Positions 53,640-64,000 of a stretch of 64,000 nucleotides of DNA are shown here, one piece after another (position 1 is the stretch's first letter; every line of letters starts with the position of its first letter). The DNA is from Limnohabitans sp. MMS-10A-178. Lineage in GTDB: Bacteria > Pseudomonadota > Gammaproteobacteria > Burkholderiales > Burkholderiaceae_C. The notes beneath the pieces were generated by a model, which had not been told where the DNA came from, searched no databases, and saw only the letters and a program-made list of their open reading frames with translations. The DNA is taken from contig NZ_NERY01000001.1 in NCBI RefSeq assembly GCF_003063375.1, forward strand, positions 1,488,001 through 1,552,000, read 5' to 3'. Both the position numbers and the translations under genes were made by a program.

Positions 53640-53666
53640 AAAAGAGCGCTTGATGCGCTCTTTTTT
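53638..53666. terminator. two-way terminator between nagZ operon and lysS
   Basis: AAAAAAGAGCGC / GCGCTCTTTTTT with a TTGAT loop; A-run and T-run on either side allow termination on both strands. The lysS stop codon (53665-53667) overlaps its T-run. Confidence 0.95.
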
Positions 53667-55215
53667 ATTCGTGTTCGCGCTTCAGGGCAGGGAACAAAAT
53701 CACATCGCGAATGCTGGGGCTGTCGGTTAGCAACATCATCAAGCGGTCAATGCCTATGCCGCAACCGCCAGCAGGCGGCATGCCGTATTCCAAGGCGCGA
53801 ACAAAGTCGTGATCAAAGAACATGGCTTCGTCGTCGCCGCTGTCTTTGGCATCGACTTGCGCTTGGAAGCGAGCCACTTGGTCTTCGGCATCGTTGAGTT
53901 CGGAGAAACCATTGCCAAATTCGCGGCCAGTGATGTAAAGCTCAAAACGCTCAGTGACTTCGGGGCGTTCGTCGTTGGCGCGGGCCAAGGGTGAAATTTC
54001 GGTGGGATGTTCCATGATGAACGTGGGCTCCCACAGTTTATCTTCGACAGTTTCTTCAAAGTACAACACTTGCAAACCTGCCAAAGATTTCTTGGACAGA
54101 TTGTTTTTGGCTTCGCTCATTCCCAGTTTTTGCAAGGCTTGGGTGAGCCACGCTGCATCGTCTACTTTGTCGCCGGCTTCGGTGTGTTTCACAATGGCTT
54201 CACGAATGGTGAGGCGTGCAAAAGGCTTGGCCAAATCGACAGGCTTGCCAGCGTAAGAAAGCTGCAAATGGCCGACGGCTTTCATAGCCGCATCGCGCAC
54301 CAATTCTTCGGTAAATCCCATCAAGTCTTGGTAGTTCCAGTACGCCGCATAGAACTCCATCATGGTGAATTCTGGGTTGTGGCGAACGGAGATGCCCTCA
54401 TTGCGGAAGTTGCGATTGATTTCAAACACGCGTTCGAAACCGCCTACCAACAAACGCTTCAAGTACAACTCTGGCGCAATGCGCAAGTACATTTCTTGAT
54501 CAAGCGCATTGTGGTGGGTTGCGAATGGACGTGCATTGGCACCGCCAGGAATAGGGTGCAACATTGGTGTTTCAACTTCTAAGAAGTTGTGCTTGACCAT
54601 GAAGTCGCGAATGCCACTGACGGCTTTGCTGCGTGCTGTGAAGCGTTTGCGCGCTTCTTCGTCCATCATCAAATCAACATAGCGTTGACGGTATTTGATC
54701 TCTTGATCGGCCACACCGTGAAACTTATCGGGCATAGGGCGCAAACTCTTGGTAAGCATGCGAACGCTTGAAGCATGCAATGACAACTCGCCCATCTTGG
54801 TTTTGAACAGGTAGCCTTCTGCAGCCACGATGTCGCCCAAATCCCAGTGCTTGAAATCGTTGTAGGCTTCTTCGCCAATGTCATCGCGAGTGATATAAAT
54901 TTGAAATCGACCTGTGGCATCTTGCAGCGTGGCAAAGCTCGCCTTGCCCATCACACGCTTGAGCATCATGCGGCCTGCAATTTTGGCGGTGACGGGGGTT
55001 ACGCCTTCGCCCTTCAGTGCTTCGGATGCTTTGTCGCCATGTGCTGCGGTGAGGTCGCCAGCACGGTGTTCAGGTTTAAAGTCATTGGGAAAGGCCACGC
55101 CCTTGCCCTGGGCTTGTGCTTCACGCAGGGCTTTGAGCTTGCTGCGGCGTTCTGCAATCAGTTGGTTCTCGTCAACGACGGGTGTGGTTTGATTTTCTGC
55201 TGGCGTGTCTGACAT
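53665..55215 (-). CDS. lysS: lysyl-tRNA synthetase (class II)
   Basis: A 516-residue class II synthetase with an N-terminal OB-fold anticodon domain (about 60-150, [20 protein letters not shown]) and catalytic motifs: 2 in [20 protein letters not shown] and 3 in [13 protein letters not shown] near the C-terminus. [12 protein letters not shown] and [11 protein letters not shown] are typical of LysS. The ATG at 55213-55215 is selected; longer in-frame forms upstream are not conserved-looking. It is single, convergent to the nagZ operon. Confidence 0.97.
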   Translation of the reverse strand: MSDTPAENQTTPVVDENQLIAERRSKLKALREAQAQGKGVAFPNDFKPEHRAGDLTAAHGDKASEALKGEGVTPVTAKIAGRMMLKRVMGKASFATLQDATGRFQIYITRDDIGEEAYNDFKHWDLGDIVAAEGYLFKTKMGELSLHASSVRMLTKSLRPMPDKFHGVADQEIKYRQRYVDLMMDEEARKRFTARSKAVSGIRDFMVKHNFLEVETPMLHPIPGGANARPFATHHNALDQEMYLRIAPELYLKRLLVGGFERVFEINRNFRNEGISVRHNPEFTMMEFYAAYWNYQDLMGFTEELVRDAAMKAVGHLQLSYAGKPVDLAKPFARLTIREAIVKHTEAGDKVDDAAWLTQALQKLGMSEAKNNLSKKSLAGLQVLYFEETVEDKLWEPTFIMEHPTEISPLARANDERPEVTERFELYITGREFGNGFSELNDAEDQVARFQAQVDAKDSGDDEAMFFDHDFVRALEYGMPPAGGCGIGIDRLMMLLTDSPSIRDVILFPALKREHE

Positions 55216-55335
55216 GAAGGGCACTTCGGTTGAGGGGGTGTTCAAAACCCGTAAAAACGCTGAATGACAGCGCGAACCCCTTATTTTACGATTCCTTCGG
55301 GCTGCCGCTATCATCGCAAGGATTGGAGGAATTCT

Positions 55336-55881
55336 GTGTTTCTACAAATTATCAATTTGATCTTGGATGTTGCCACTGGCTTGGTGGGCGGAGCTTGCCT
55401 GATGCGCTTGGTCATGCAATGGCAGCGTCTGCCATTTCAAAATCCAATTGGCCGCTTTGTTTTTGCAGTGACCGACTGGTTGGTGATGCCTCTCAGACGC
55501 TTTTTGCCAGCACTTGGACGCCTTGACACATCCAGCTTGGTAGCAGCCTGGCTGATGAAGTTAAGTCATGTCACGGCCATGTGGATACTGGGCGGCTCAC
55601 AAGCCGCATTTTTGGGTATTTTGGTAGCCAGTTTGTTTGGCGTTATGCACTGGCTGGTCTCAGGTTTGAGCGTCATCATTTTGCTTTATGCCATTCTGTC
55701 TTGGGTTCAGCCAAACAGCGGCAGCATGATGCTTTTGTCTCGTTTGGTCGAGCCCTGGCTGGCGCCCATTCGCAATGTCTTGCCACAGCCTGGTGGCATT
55801 GATTTATCGCCCTTGGTGCTACTGCTTATTTTGCAAATTGCCGGCATGTTGCTGGCAGGTTTGCAACACGGTGGCTTCTGA
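55336..55881 (+). CDS. YggT family membrane protein
   Basis: A 181-residue protein with four hydrophobic segments forming two YGGT repeats (about 1-60 and 95-180). The repeat signatures are [20 protein letters not shown] and [17 protein letters not shown], and [10 protein letters not shown] marks the second repeat. The start is GTG 55336 because GGAGGA is placed five bases upstream. YggT proteins are implicated in osmotic shock or membrane assembly but without a defined activity. It stands between divergent lysS and convergent accD. Confidence 0.88.
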   Translation: MFLQIINLILDVATGLVGGACLMRLVMQWQRLPFQNPIGRFVFAVTDWLVMPLRRFLPALGRLDTSSLVAAWLMKLSHVTAMWILGGSQAAFLGILVASLFGVMHWLVSGLSVIILLYAILSWVQPNSGSMMLLSRLVEPWLAPIRNVLPQPGGIDLSPLVLLLILQIAGMLLAGLQHGGF

Positions 55882-55906
55882 TTTCAGCCACCTTAAGTTC
55901 GCCATT

Positions 55907-56779
55907 TTAGCTGACTGCGTCGGCTGATTGGCGTGTCAACATGGCCAAGGTGTTGGCCACAGTTAATTTCAGTTCACGCCTGTCGCAAATGAAGTCGATG
56001 GCGCCTTTTTCTTGCAAGAACTCGGCGCGCTGAAAGCCTTCGGGTAAGGTCACGCGCACGGTGCTTTCAATCACGCGGGGGCCCGCAAAGCCAATCAGGG
56101 CCTTGGGTTCAGCAATGACCACGTCGCCCATGAAGGCGAATCCTGCAGACACACCGCCCATGGTGGGGTCGGTGAGCACGCTGATGTAAGGCAGGCCCTT
56201 TTTGGCCAATCGGGTAAGGGACGCGTTGGTTTTGGCCATTTGCATCAAGGACAACAAGCCCTCTTGCATACGCGCACCACCTGTAGCGGTAAAGCAAATG
56301 AAGGGCACTTTTTGATCGATGGCGGTCTCGACACCGCGCACAAAACGCTCCCCAACCACGGAGCCCATGCTGCCGCCCATGAAATCAAATTCGAAGCAAG
56401 CTGCCACCACATTGATGCTGTGAATTGAGCCGCCCATGACCACCAAGGCGTCGGTTTCGCCGGTGTTGCTCATGGCTTCTTTGATGCGCTCGGGGTACTT
56501 GCGACTGTCTTTGAATTTCAAAGCGTCGACAGGCACCACTTCTTGGCCAATTTCATAGCGGCCTTCGTTGTCCAAAAAGTTGTTCAAACGGGCGCGTGCG
56601 CCAATGCGGTGATGGTGACTGCAGGTGGGGCAAACGTTTTGGTTTTGCTCCAAGTCAGTTTTGTAGAGCACGGATTCGCACTGGGGGCACTTGATCCACA
56701 AGCCTTCAGGCACGCTGCGGCGGTCGGCCGGGTCGGTGTGCAAAATTTTTGGGGGAAGCAGTTTTTCGAGCCAACTCAT
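55907..56779 (-). CDS. accD: acetyl-CoA carboxylase carboxyltransferase subunit beta
   Basis: The 290-residue beta subunit, which with AccA transfers CO2 from biotin to acetyl-CoA to make malonyl-CoA for the fab genes. A zinc ribbon ([10 protein letters not shown], then [16 protein letters not shown]) and the crotonase-like core ([41 protein letters not shown]) are clear. The ATG at 56777-56779 with AGGACC upstream gives the standard start [11 protein letters not shown]. It follows trpA by 22 bases, an order common in Burkholderiales. Confidence 0.97.
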   Translation of the reverse strand: MSWLEKLLPPKILHTDPADRRSVPEGLWIKCPQCESVLYKTDLEQNQNVCPTCSHHHRIGARARLNNFLDNEGRYEIGQEVVPVDALKFKDSRKYPERIKEAMSNTGETDALVVMGGSIHSINVVAACFEFDFMGGSMGSVVGERFVRGVETAIDQKVPFICFTATGGARMQEGLLSLMQMAKTNASLTRLAKKGLPYISVLTDPTMGGVSAGFAFMGDVVIAEPKALIGFAGPRVIESTVRVTLPEGFQRAEFLQEKGAIDFICDRRELKLTVANTLAMLTRQSADAVS

Positions 56780-56801
56780 GTCGAGGTCCTTATGGGTTGT
56801 T

Positions 56802-57611
56802 TCAGGCGTCCATGGCCTGGCGAATGCCACGCAAAAAGTCGCCAGCCACAGTGGCGACTTTATCGCGAGGTTCATTTTCTATCAACTGGATGATTTTGCT
56901 ACCAATCACGACGGCGTCGGCCACTTTGGCAATGGTTTGGGCTGTTTGGGCGTCGCGAATGCCAAAGCCAACACCCACCGGGATGCTGACTTTCTGGCGA
57001 ATTCGGGGCAGCATGGCTTTTACTTCGTCGGTGTTGAGTGCGCCCGAGCCTGTTACGCCCTTGAGCGACACGTAATACACATAGCCACTGGCCACATCGG
57101 CCACCTGTTGCATGCGCTGGTCGGTGCTGGTGGGGGCCAGCAAGAAAATAAGGTCCATGTTGTGGGCGCGCAGTTTGGCGGCAAATTCAACGCATTCTTC
57201 GGGCGGATAGTCCACCACCAAAACGCCGTCGATGCCCGCTGCTGAGGCGTCTCGAATGAAGCCGTCTTTGCCGTGCTTTAGGTCGTAGCGTTCAATGGGG
57301 TTGGCATAACCCATCAGCACCACGGGCGTGGTGGAGTTGGTTTGTCTAAAGGCTTTCACCATGTCAATGACATGGGTGGTACCAATGCCAAACGCCAAGG
57401 CTTTGTCACCGGCTTTTTGAATCACGGGGCCATCGGCAGAAGGGTCGCTAAAAGGGACTCCCAATTCAATGACGTCTGCGCCTGCAGCCACCATGGCATG
57501 CATCAATTCGGGCGTGACGTCTGCAAAGGGAAAGCCGGCAGTGACGTAAGGAATGAGTGCCTGACGACCCGTGGCTTTCAGTTGTTGGAAGGTGGCTTCG
57601 ATGCGGCTCAT
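56802..57611 (-). CDS. trpA: tryptophan synthase alpha chain
   Basis: A 269-residue TIM barrel cleaving indole-3-glycerol phosphate. Catalytic E49 and D60 lie in [35 protein letters not shown] and [12 protein letters not shown] follow. The ATG overlaps the trpB stop by four bases, giving tight coupling of the two subunits. Confidence 0.97.
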   Translation of the reverse strand: MSRIEATFQQLKATGRQALIPYVTAGFPFADVTPELMHAMVAAGADVIELGVPFSDPSADGPVIQKAGDKALAFGIGTTHVIDMVKAFRQTNSTTPVVLMGYANPIERYDLKHGKDGFIRDASAAGIDGVLVVDYPPEECVEFAAKLRAHNMDLIFLLAPTSTDQRMQQVADVASGYVYYVSLKGVTGSGALNTDEVKAMLPRIRQKVSIPVGVGFGIRDAQTAQTIAKVADAVVIGSKIIQLIENEPRDKVATVAGDFLRGIRQAMDA

Positions 57612-58912
57612 TTGACAAGCTTCACAATTTGTTCGCCCATGGCTAAGCCACCTTTGACACCTTGGCCTTGGCAGCTGGGGCGGCAATAGAAATCGGCTTG
57701 ACTGAGGTCGGCCACAGTGCCGATGTCTTTGTCGCCACGGCCAGACAAGTTGACCAAAATGGATTGATCGGGCTTCATGGTGGCAGCCAATTTTTTGGCG
57801 TAGGCCACTGCATGGCTAGACTCAAGGGCGGGAATGATGCCTTCGGTGCGACACAGATAGTGGAACGCATCCAAGGCCTCTTGATCGGTAACGCCGACGT
57901 ATTCGGCACGGCCAATGTCTTTCAGGAAAGCGTGTTCAGGGCCTACGCCTGGATAGTCCAAGCCCGCGCTGATGCTGTGCGTTTCTGTAATTTGGCCGTT
58001 GTCGTCTTGCAAGATATAGGTGCGGTTGCCGTGCAGCACACCTGGGCTGCCGCGCTGCAAAGAGGCAGAGTGTTTGCCACTTTCAAGTCCTTCACCCGCC
58101 GCCTCGACGCCTATCAAGCGCGTGTTTTTGTGGTTGATGTAGGGGTAGAAAATGCCCATGGCGTTGGAGCCGCCACCCACACACGCAATGACTGCATCGG
58201 GCTGCTGGCTGTGCAAGCCTGTTTGCGCCAAGAGGGTTGGCATTTGCTCAAGGCACTCATTTCCGATCACGCTTTGAAAATCGCGAACCATCATGGGGTA
58301 GGGGTGTGGGCCTGCCACCGTGCCAATGATGTAGAAAGTGTTGTCGACGTTGGCTACCCAGTCGCGCATGGCTTCGTTCAAAGCGTCTTTGAGGGTTTTG
58401 CTACCGGATGTAACAGGCACCACGGTGGCGCCCAAAAGTTTCATGCGATACACATTGGGGCTTTGACGCTTGACATCTTCAGCGCCCATGTAAACCACGC
58501 ACTCCAAGCCATAACGCGCACAGATAGTGGCTGTGGCCACACCGTGTTGGCCGGCGCCTGTTTCGGCAATGATGCGCGGCTTGCCCATGCGCTTGGCCAA
58601 CATGGCTTGGCCAATGGTGTTGTTGATTTTGTGCGCGCCTGTGTGGTTCAGGTCTTCGCGCTTCAAATAGATTTGTGCGCCGCCCACTTCACGGCTCATG
58701 CGGGCTGCGTGATAGATGGGGGAGGGACGACCTACAAAATGAGCCAGTTCGTATTGAAATTCGGCCAAAAACGCAGGATCGTTTTGGTACTTGGCGTAGG
58801 CCTCGCGCAACTCGAGGATGGCATGGGTCAGGGTTTCACTGACAAAACTGCCGCCATAGATGCCGAAGTGGCCAGAGGCATCGGGTTGATGATAGTCGTT
58901 CAAGGTGTTCAT
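57608..58912 (-). CDS. trpB: tryptophan synthase beta chain
   Basis: A 434-residue PLP enzyme joining indole and serine. The PLP lysine is K95 in [11 protein letters not shown]; the phosphate loop is [10 protein letters not shown], and [13 protein letters not shown] the substrate loop. The C-terminus extends past the core with [15 protein letters not shown], which I have seen in Comamonadaceae TrpB. The ATG at 58910-58912 is one base after the trpF stop codon. Confidence 0.97.
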   Translation of the reverse strand: MNTLNDYHQPDASGHFGIYGGSFVSETLTHAILELREAYAKYQNDPAFLAEFQYELAHFVGRPSPIYHAARMSREVGGAQIYLKREDLNHTGAHKINNTIGQAMLAKRMGKPRIIAETGAGQHGVATATICARYGLECVVYMGAEDVKRQSPNVYRMKLLGATVVPVTSGSKTLKDALNEAMRDWVANVDNTFYIIGTVAGPHPYPMMVRDFQSVIGNECLEQMPTLLAQTGLHSQQPDAVIACVGGGSNAMGIFYPYINHKNTRLIGVEAAGEGLESGKHSASLQRGSPGVLHGNRTYILQDDNGQITETHSISAGLDYPGVGPEHAFLKDIGRAEYVGVTDQEALDAFHYLCRTEGIIPALESSHAVAYAKKLAATMKPDQSILVNLSGRGDKDIGTVADLSQADFYCRPSCQGQGVKGGLAMGEQIVKLVK

Positions 58913-58913
58913 G

Positions 58914-59597
58914 TTATTCAATGGCATCGGCTGCTTTGACGGCAGCCACAAATTCTTGGATTTTTCGGGCGTCTTTGAGGCCTTTTTGGCCATCGAGCTC
59001 GACACCCGAGCTCACATCAACGGCCAAAGACAGGGCTTTGGGCCGAAGTTGACGAATGCCATCGGTCACATTTGCAGGCGTCAATCCACCACTCAAAACG
59101 AGGTGAGCGTTGACGTTTGGAGGAAGCTGTGACCAATTGAATGTTTTCCCGCCACCCCCATAACCGTCGACATGCGCGTCGAGCAGAATGGCCTGGGCAT
59201 TTGAATAATCTTGGCAGAATTTTACCAAGTCAAACGAAGCTGTGTTTTCTGTTGGAATTCGGGCCGCCCGCCAGTAAGGACGTTGCACGGCTTGGGCCAA
59301 TCGGTCGCACTCAAAGGGGGTTTCGTCGCCATGAAACTGGAGCAGTGCGTTGGGCACGGCACGGCAAGCCGCCTGCACTTCTTCAAGGCTAGCATTGACA
59401 AACAAGAGCACGGGCATGGTCTTCGAAGGCAACATCTTGGCCAAGGTGCCTGCCCGCTCAGGTGAAACGAATCGGGCGCTTTTGGGGTACATCACAAAAC
59501 CAATGGCGTTTGCGCCAGCGTTGATGCAAGCCAAAACATCGGCTTCACGGGTGAGGCCGCAAATTTTGATGAGAGTGCTGAGGGGTGTTGAACTCAT
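58914..59597 (-). CDS. trpF: phosphoribosylanthranilate isomerase
   Basis: A 227-residue TIM barrel. The catalytic Cys is C13 in [13 protein letters not shown] and the Asp lies in [13 protein letters not shown] (about 138-150); [10 protein letters not shown] and [10 protein letters not shown] complete the signature. The start overlaps the truA stop (ATGA). It is first of the trpFBA run; earlier trp genes are not in the window. Confidence 0.96.
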   Translation of the reverse strand: MSSTPLSTLIKICGLTREADVLACINAGANAIGFVMYPKSARFVSPERAGTLAKMLPSKTMPVLLFVNASLEEVQAACRAVPNALLQFHGDETPFECDRLAQAVQRPYWRAARIPTENTASFDLVKFCQDYSNAQAILLDAHVDGYGGGGKTFNWSQLPPNVNAHLVLSGGLTPANVTDGIRQLRPKALSLAVDVSSGVELDGQKGLKDARKIQEFVAAVKAADAIE

Positions 59598-60376
59598 GGC
59601 AGCCAGTGAAAGGGCGGGGTGGTGGTTGGCAGACCCCATTTTGCATCGTAAACCGGACCCTGAAAATACAAGCCATCGGGCGAAAACGTGGGTGCCGCAG
59701 CATCACGGCGCTTGCTTTCAATCACCTGTGACATCCATTCTGGGGGCTGGAAACCTTGACCAATGGTGACCATGCATCCCATGATGTTGCGAATCATGTG
59801 ATGTAAAAAGGCATTGCCTTCAAATTCAAAACGCCAATAGGGGCCATGTTTTAAGATGTCAATGCGCATCATCGTTTTGACTGGTGACAGCGCTTGGCAA
59901 CTGCTGGCTCTGAAGGAGCTGAAGTCGTGTTCACCCAATAAATAGCGAGAAGCTTGGCGCATGGCTGCTTCATCCAAGGCGCGATAGACCCAACCAGCAC
60001 GGCCAAACTCCAGGCTGGGCCTGACCGGTGACTCCAAAACAATGTAGGCGTATCGACGTGAAAGTGCGCTGCCCCGTGCATGGAAATCTGAAGAGACTTC
60101 TTGGGCCCATTGCACAGAAATATCATCTGGCAAATACCGGTTGGTGCCGCGTACCCAAGAAGACATGTCGCGGTTCAATTCAGTGTCGAAATGAACCACT
60201 TGCATCAGGCCATGGACACCGGCATCGGTTCTGCCAGCACACAAGGTTGTGACTTTTTCAGTCGTGAATTCTTTCAGCGCCTTTTCCAATTTGTCTTGGA
60301 TGGTGAGGCCTGTGCTCTGGCTTTGCCAGCCTTGATAGGGCTGACCGTTGTAGGTGATGCCCAGCGCGATTCTCAC
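59594..60376 (-). CDS. truA: tRNA pseudouridine synthase A (positions 38-40)
   Basis: A 260-residue pseudouridine synthase with the catalytic D51 in CAGRTDAGVHGLMQVVHF. RRYAYIV, FEGNAFLHHMIRNIMGCMV (about 185-205) and the ending of the family are present. Coupled by four-base overlaps both to fimV before it and trpF after it. Confidence 0.96.
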   Translation of the reverse strand: MRIALGITYNGQPYQGWQSQSTGLTIQDKLEKALKEFTTEKVTTLCAGRTDAGVHGLMQVVHFDTELNRDMSSWVRGTNRYLPDDISVQWAQEVSSDFHARGSALSRRYAYIVLESPVRPSLEFGRAGWVYRALDEAAMRQASRYLLGEHDFSSFRASSCQALSPVKTMMRIDILKHGPYWRFEFEGNAFLHHMIRNIMGCMVTIGQGFQPPEWMSQVIESKRRDAAAPTFSPDGLYFQGPVYDAKWGLPTTTPPFHWLP

Positions 60377-61752
60377 TGCAGAGTCTCGGTGCTAGCAGTC
60401 GATCTGACACTGCCAGGTGATTTAGGAGAAGACGAATTTGAATCTAAATCCAAATTGAGTGATGCGATGTCTGCCGGCATTGCCAGTCGAATATCGGATG
60501 GGGCATTCACAGGCGACTTGACCAAGTCTGACTGAGGCTCCAGGGTGCTTAAGGTGTTGGATGACTTGCGACTTTGAATGCGCAGGCCTGCCCAAACAGC
60601 CAAGACCCCCAGCAAAGTGAGTGCAGCCCACAGATAAGAGTTTTTCTGAGGAGACTCTAAGAGTTTGTTTAAATTGAGCAGTCCACTGCCGCTCTGGGTT
60701 GACTGATTGGCAGCGGCAGCCGGTGCTTGACCAACGCTGATGGGCGCGGTTGCATTGAGTTGAACCAACTGGTTGACATTGCTTTGCAGCATGTCCAATT
60801 GTTTTTGAGCATCAGACAAAGCACGCTGTGCTGCCAATCTTGTTTCAGCGTTTTGTTTTTCGATGCTGGCTTGCGAGAGTTTCAGTTGATCAACCTTGGC
60901 TTGGGTGGGTGTCTGTTGCTCTTGATCTTGCCCCACTTTGCCGGACATTTGCCTGCTGGGTGCTTGGCCTTTGACTGTTTGAGTATTTTGGGCAGCAGCC
61001 TGAGAGAATGCGATGAATTCTTTTTGTTGTGCAAGCAAAAATTGGCGAGCATCTTCAGAGTCAATGGCACGAACAGCTGTTTGAGAAGGCGCTTTGAGAA
61101 CAGCGCCTGCACGCAGCAAATTCACATTGCCTTGAATGAAGGCATCTGGCTGACTTTTTAACAAGGCCACCAACATTTGCTGCATGCTCATGTCTTGTGT
61201 GAGCCACTTTTGAATGATTTGACTGGCGCTCTCACCTTGTTGCACGATGTGCTCTGCAGCTGGAGCCTGTTGGACTTGAGGCAAAGCATTGGCTGCCTGG
61301 GGCAATTGAATGGGTGCGTCTGCTCTGAGAGGCGCCGGCTTGAGCATGAGAGTAAAGGCCTTGACCCATTTGCCCGATGCCGTTTGAGCTTCTATCAAAA
61401 GATCGACAAAATGATCGGAAAAAGCTTGTGAGCTTAACAAGCGTATGCGTTTACCGCCATCGCTTGATTCAAAGAGTTCAACTTTGATTTGACCTATGGC
61501 GGGAGAGAAAATCAAACCCAATTGCTCAAATCGTTCGGCTGGCGCAACTTTCACAGCCAATTGAGACCATTCATCTGCTGTGGCACTTAAAACGCTGATC
61601 TCGGCGCGCAAAGGTTCGCCTTTGTAAGACTGCACTTCGATGCCTGCCAGAGACAGGGCTTGCACACTCAAACTCAAGCTGCACAAGCTAAGTCCCAAAA
61701 TGCAAGTTAAAGCCGCACGGGCCTTGGCATGGAGGCTGAGGTAGCGATTCAT
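60373..61752 (-). CDS. fimV: FimV-like protein, short form
   Basis: A 459-residue protein: signal peptide (about 1-33, ending SVQALS), FimV N-terminal domain (LSLAGIEVQSYKGEPLRAEI, about 33-140), LysM-like peptidoglycan-binding segment (HIVQQGESASQIIQKWL, about 167-230), a coiled coil (about 290-350) and a transmembrane helix (YLWAALTLLGVLAVWAGL). Only about 70 residues follow the helix. Full FimV/HubP proteins are about twice as long, with cytoplasmic TPR motifs and a conserved C-terminal domain that are missing here. The stop overlaps the truA start, so the short end looks genuine. FimV acts in polar organisation and pilus function in other bacteria. Confidence 0.82.
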   Translation of the reverse strand: MNRYLSLHAKARAALTCILGLSLCSLSLSVQALSLAGIEVQSYKGEPLRAEISVLSATADEWSQLAVKVAPAERFEQLGLIFSPAIGQIKVELFESSDGGKRIRLLSSQAFSDHFVDLLIEAQTASGKWVKAFTLMLKPAPLRADAPIQLPQAANALPQVQQAPAAEHIVQQGESASQIIQKWLTQDMSMQQMLVALLKSQPDAFIQGNVNLLRAGAVLKAPSQTAVRAIDSEDARQFLLAQQKEFIAFSQAAAQNTQTVKGQAPSRQMSGKVGQDQEQQTPTQAKVDQLKLSQASIEKQNAETRLAAQRALSDAQKQLDMLQSNVNQLVQLNATAPISVGQAPAAAANQSTQSGSGLLNLNKLLESPQKNSYLWAALTLLGVLAVWAGLRIQSRKSSNTLSTLEPQSDLVKSPVNAPSDIRLAMPADIASLNLDLDSNSSSPKSPGSVRSTASTETLQ

Positions 61753-61781
61753 GCGCGCTGAGTCGGTGAAGATTGGAGGCC

Positions 61782-62909
61782 TTAGGCCGCCAACAAAATG
61801 CGCAGCATGCGGCGCAGTGGTTCTGCAGCACCCCAAAGCAACTGATCGCCAATGGTAAATGCACCCAGATACTCAGGCCCCATGGCCAACTTGCGAATGC
61901 GACCCACCGGAATGGTCATGGTGCCAGTGACAGCCACAGGTGTGAGGTCTTTCAAGGTGGCTTCACGGGTATTGGGAACCACTTTGACCCACTGGTTGTC
62001 GGCGGCGATCATGGCTTCAATGTCTGCCACAGGCACGTCTTTTTTCAACTTGAAGGTGAGGGCTTGGCTGTGGCAGCGCATGGCGCCTACTCGAACGCAG
62101 AAACCATCGACCGGGATGGCTGAAGAATTGAAGGCTTCGCCCAGGCCCAAAATTTTGTTGGTTTCGGCCATGCCCTTCCACTCTTCTTTGGACATGCCGT
62201 TGCCTAAGTCTTTGTCGATCCAAGGAATGAGGGAGCCGCCCAGGGGAACGCCAAAGTTGGTAGTTTCTTCGCCGGTGAGGGAGCGTTGCTTGTCGATGAT
62301 CTTGCGATCGATTTCCAAAATAGCGCTTTTGGGATCGTCCAACAAAGCTTTGACTTCGGCGTTCAATGTGCCGTATTGCGTGAGCAATTCACGCATGTGT
62401 TGTGCGCCGCCGCCCGAAGCTGCTTGATAGGTTTGAGTGCTCATCCATTCGACCAAACCAGCTTTGTACAAAGCACCCACACCCATCAACATGCAGCTCA
62501 CTGTGCAATTGCCGCCAATCCAATTTTTCCCGCCATTTTTCAATGCCGTTTGGATGACGGGCATGTTGACCGGATCCAAAATGATCACGGCGTCTTTGTC
62601 CATTCGCAAAGTAGAGGCAGCGTCAATCCAGTGGCCGTTCCAGCCGGCAGCCCGCAGCTTGGGGAAAACTTCGGTGGTGTAGTCGCCGCCTTGTGCGGTG
62701 ATGATGATGTCGCAACGCTTTAAGGCATCGATGTTGAATGCGTCTTGCAGCGTTGTTTCGTTTTTGGCCATGGCGGGCGCTTTGCCGCCAGAGTTGGAGG
62801 TGGAGAAAAACAAGGGTTCGATCAACCCAAAGTCGCCCTCGGCTTGCATGCGGTCCATCAAAACGGAACCGACCATGCCGCGCCAGCCTACAAGTCCTAC
62901 CAATTTCAT
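61782..62909 (-). CDS. asd: aspartate-semialdehyde dehydrogenase
   Basis: A 375-residue enzyme reducing aspartyl phosphate for the Lys, Met, Thr and diaminopimelate routes. NADP-binding [13 protein letters not shown] (about 5-17), catalytic C135 in [11 protein letters not shown] and H280 in [11 protein letters not shown] are visible. The length and WRGMVG form match the gammaproteobacterial-type Asd. It lies between leuB and fimV in the order standard for Burkholderiales. Confidence 0.96.
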   Translation of the reverse strand: MKLVGLVGWRGMVGSVLMDRMQAEGDFGLIEPLFFSTSNSGGKAPAMAKNETTLQDAFNIDALKRCDIIITAQGGDYTTEVFPKLRAAGWNGHWIDAASTLRMDKDAVIILDPVNMPVIQTALKNGGKNWIGGNCTVSCMLMGVGALYKAGLVEWMSTQTYQAASGGGAQHMRELLTQYGTLNAEVKALLDDPKSAILEIDRKIIDKQRSLTGEETTNFGVPLGGSLIPWIDKDLGNGMSKEEWKGMAETNKILGLGEAFNSSAIPVDGFCVRVGAMRCHSQALTFKLKKDVPVADIEAMIAADNQWVKVVPNTREATLKDLTPVAVTGTMTIPVGRIRKLAMGPEYLGAFTIGDQLLWGAAEPLRRMLRILLAA

Positions 62910-62981
62910 GTCATCACCCTTTCAATTTAATTTTGAGATTCCGACTCGTCGAGCCGGAAGGGCATGACGAGTTTTGAGCTG

Positions 62982-64000
62982 TTAGCTCTTTGTCGTTTTT
63001 GTAATGGCTTTCACAACAGCCTCACCCATGTCGCGGGTACTGACTTTTTGTGTGCCTTCAGACCAGATGTCAACCGTGCGCAAACCTGAGGCAAGCACAG
63101 ACTTCACGGCCGTCTCAATGCGATCGGCAGCTTCGGCTTGGTTCAGTGAAAAACGTAACATCATGGCAGCTGACAGTATTGTAGCCAATGGGTTTGCAAT
63201 ACCCTTACCAGCAATATCGGGGGCACTGCCATGGCTGGGCTCGTACAAGCCTTGGTTTTTGCTGTTCAAACTGGCGGAGGGCAACATGCCAATAGAGCCT
63301 GTGAGCATGGAGGCTTCGTCGGACAAAATATCACCAAACATATTGCCCGTGACCACCACATCGAATTTCTTGGGTTCTTTGACCAGTTGCATCGCAGCGT
63401 TGTCAACGTACATGTGATCGAGCGCAACGTCGGGGTATTCTTTGTGCACATCGGTGACCACGTCTTTCCAGAACTGGAATGTCTCAAGCACATTGGACTT
63501 GTCAACACTGGTGACTTTCTTGCTGCGCTTGCGGGCGGCTTGGAAGGCCACGTGCGCAATGCGCTCAATTTCGGGGCGCGAATAACGCATGGTGTCAAAA
63601 GCCTCTTCAGCGCCTGGGAAGTGACCATCGGTGGCCACGCGGCGGCCCCGTGGTTGACCGAAATAGATGTCGCCAGTAAGTTCCCGAATGATAAGGATGT
63701 CTAGCCCGGAGATGAGTTCTGGCTTGAGGCTGGAGGCGCCGACCAATTGCTCGTAGCAAATGGCAGGGCGAAAGTTGGCAAACAGACCTAAGTTTTTGCG
63801 CAAGCCCAAAATGGCTTGTTCAGGACGCAAGGGGCGATCGAGTTTGTCGTATTTCCAATCGCCCACAGCGCCAAACAAAATAGCGTCTGATTCTTTGGCC
63901 AACTTCAAAGTAGATTCTGGCAAAGGGTGGCCGTGCGCTTCGTAAGCGGCGCCGCCTACCAGAGCTTCTTCCATTTCGAATTTCAAGTCGAGCGCATGCA
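62982..64000 (-). CDS. leuB: 3-isopropylmalate dehydrogenase, N-terminus beyond window
   Basis: Oxidative decarboxylation step of leucine synthesis. About 339 residues are visible; the reading frame stays open to the window edge ([12 protein letters not shown] is the first part seen), and the glycine-rich N-terminal 20 to 25 residues with the start lie outside. Signatures: [14 protein letters not shown] (about 110-123 of the visible part), the metal-binding Asp in [17 protein letters not shown] and [15 protein letters not shown]. leuC and leuD are expected beyond the window. Confidence 0.96.
   Translation of the reverse strand, partial: HALDLKFEMEEALVGGAAYEAHGHPLPESTLKLAKESDAILFGAVGDWKYDKLDRPLRPEQAILGLRKNLGLFANFRPAICYEQLVGASSLKPELISGLDILIIRELTGDIYFGQPRGRRVATDGHFPGAEEAFDTMRYSRPEIERIAHVAFQAARKRSKKVTSVDKSNVLETFQFWKDVVTDVHKEYPDVALDHMYVDNAAMQLVKEPKKFDVVVTGNMFGDILSDEASMLTGSIGMLPSASLNSKNQGLYEPSHGSAPDIAGKGIANPLATILSAAMMLRFSLNQAEAADRIETAVKSVLASGLRTVDIWSEGTQKVSTRDMGEAVVKAITKTTKS

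Noticed and set aside
57662..58939. 425-codon plus-strand open frame opposite trpB
   Set aside because: It is antisense to a complete, well conserved trpB, its translation shows no recognisable domain, and codon bias of the real gene explains the long open frame.

Overview
The window looks like chromosomal housekeeping DNA of a betaproteobacterium in the Burkholderiales, most likely a Comamonadaceae member of moderate GC (a freshwater Limnohabitans/Rhodoferax-like organism would fit). This rests on recognisable proteins and on gene orders typical of that group: leuB-asd-fimV-truA-trpF-trpB-trpA-accD; rpmF-plsX-fabHDG-acpP-fabF followed by degP-lepA-lepB-rnc-era-recO-pdxJ-acpS-nagZ; hemC-hemD-hemX-hemY; and rne facing away from rluC. 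The species is an inference. I see no insertion sequence, prophage, CRISPR array or rRNA operon. One tRNA (Leu, CAA) is present.

Layout. 1-2.5 kb: the 5' part of a 2Fe-2S ferredoxin reductase, an epimerase-like SDR protein, a membrane protein, tRNA-Leu and a tiny tail-anchored-looking protein. 2.5-10 kb is the accessory-looking part: a KefB/C-type K+/H+ antiporter, an SbtA-like Na+/bicarbonate permease paired with a zinc-ribbon protein and a divergent NhaR-like LysR regulator, a TerC/Alx-type protein, a secreted protein of unknown function and a membrane-anchored DUF1330-like barrel. 10-20 kb: cysM-nudix, a TusA-family gene, galU, valS, a flavin monooxygenase with its DUF2783 partner, yaaA-queF. 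19.6-24.9 kb: a same-strand run argH, hemerythrin, lldD-like, dinB, enoyl-CoA hydratase. 25-29 kb: haem operon hemCDXY closed by a two-way terminator shared with rne. 29-37 kb: rne, rluC, a HAD phosphatase, a Rieske protein, an S49 protease, an RsmI-like methyltransferase, maf. 37-43.5 kb: yceD, rpmF and the fatty-acid synthesis operon. 43.5-53.6 kb: YgfX-like protein, degP, lepA, lepB, rnc, era, recO, pdxJ, acpS, nagZ. 53.6-64 kb: lysS, yggT, accD, trpABF, truA, fimV, asd, leuB (cut by the window end).

The genes work together mainly as lipid initiation and elongation (plsX, fab genes, acpP, acpS, accD), early haem synthesis, Trp/Leu/Asp-family amino-acid synthesis, RNA processing (rne, rnc, rluC, truA, queF, two tRNA synthetases) and envelope quality control (degP, lepB, S49 protease, nagZ).

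No clearly new multi-gene system stands out. The points most worth a second look are: the SbtA / zinc-ribbon / LysR bicarbonate-uptake module; the absence of rpoE-rseA-rseB between the YgfX-like gene and degP, where related genomes keep them; the 454-base degP-lepA gap, which holds DnaA-box-like 9-mers, inverted repeats and a candidate small RNA ending in a strong terminator; structured leaders on rpmF and rne; and a short FimV without its usual C-terminal half.
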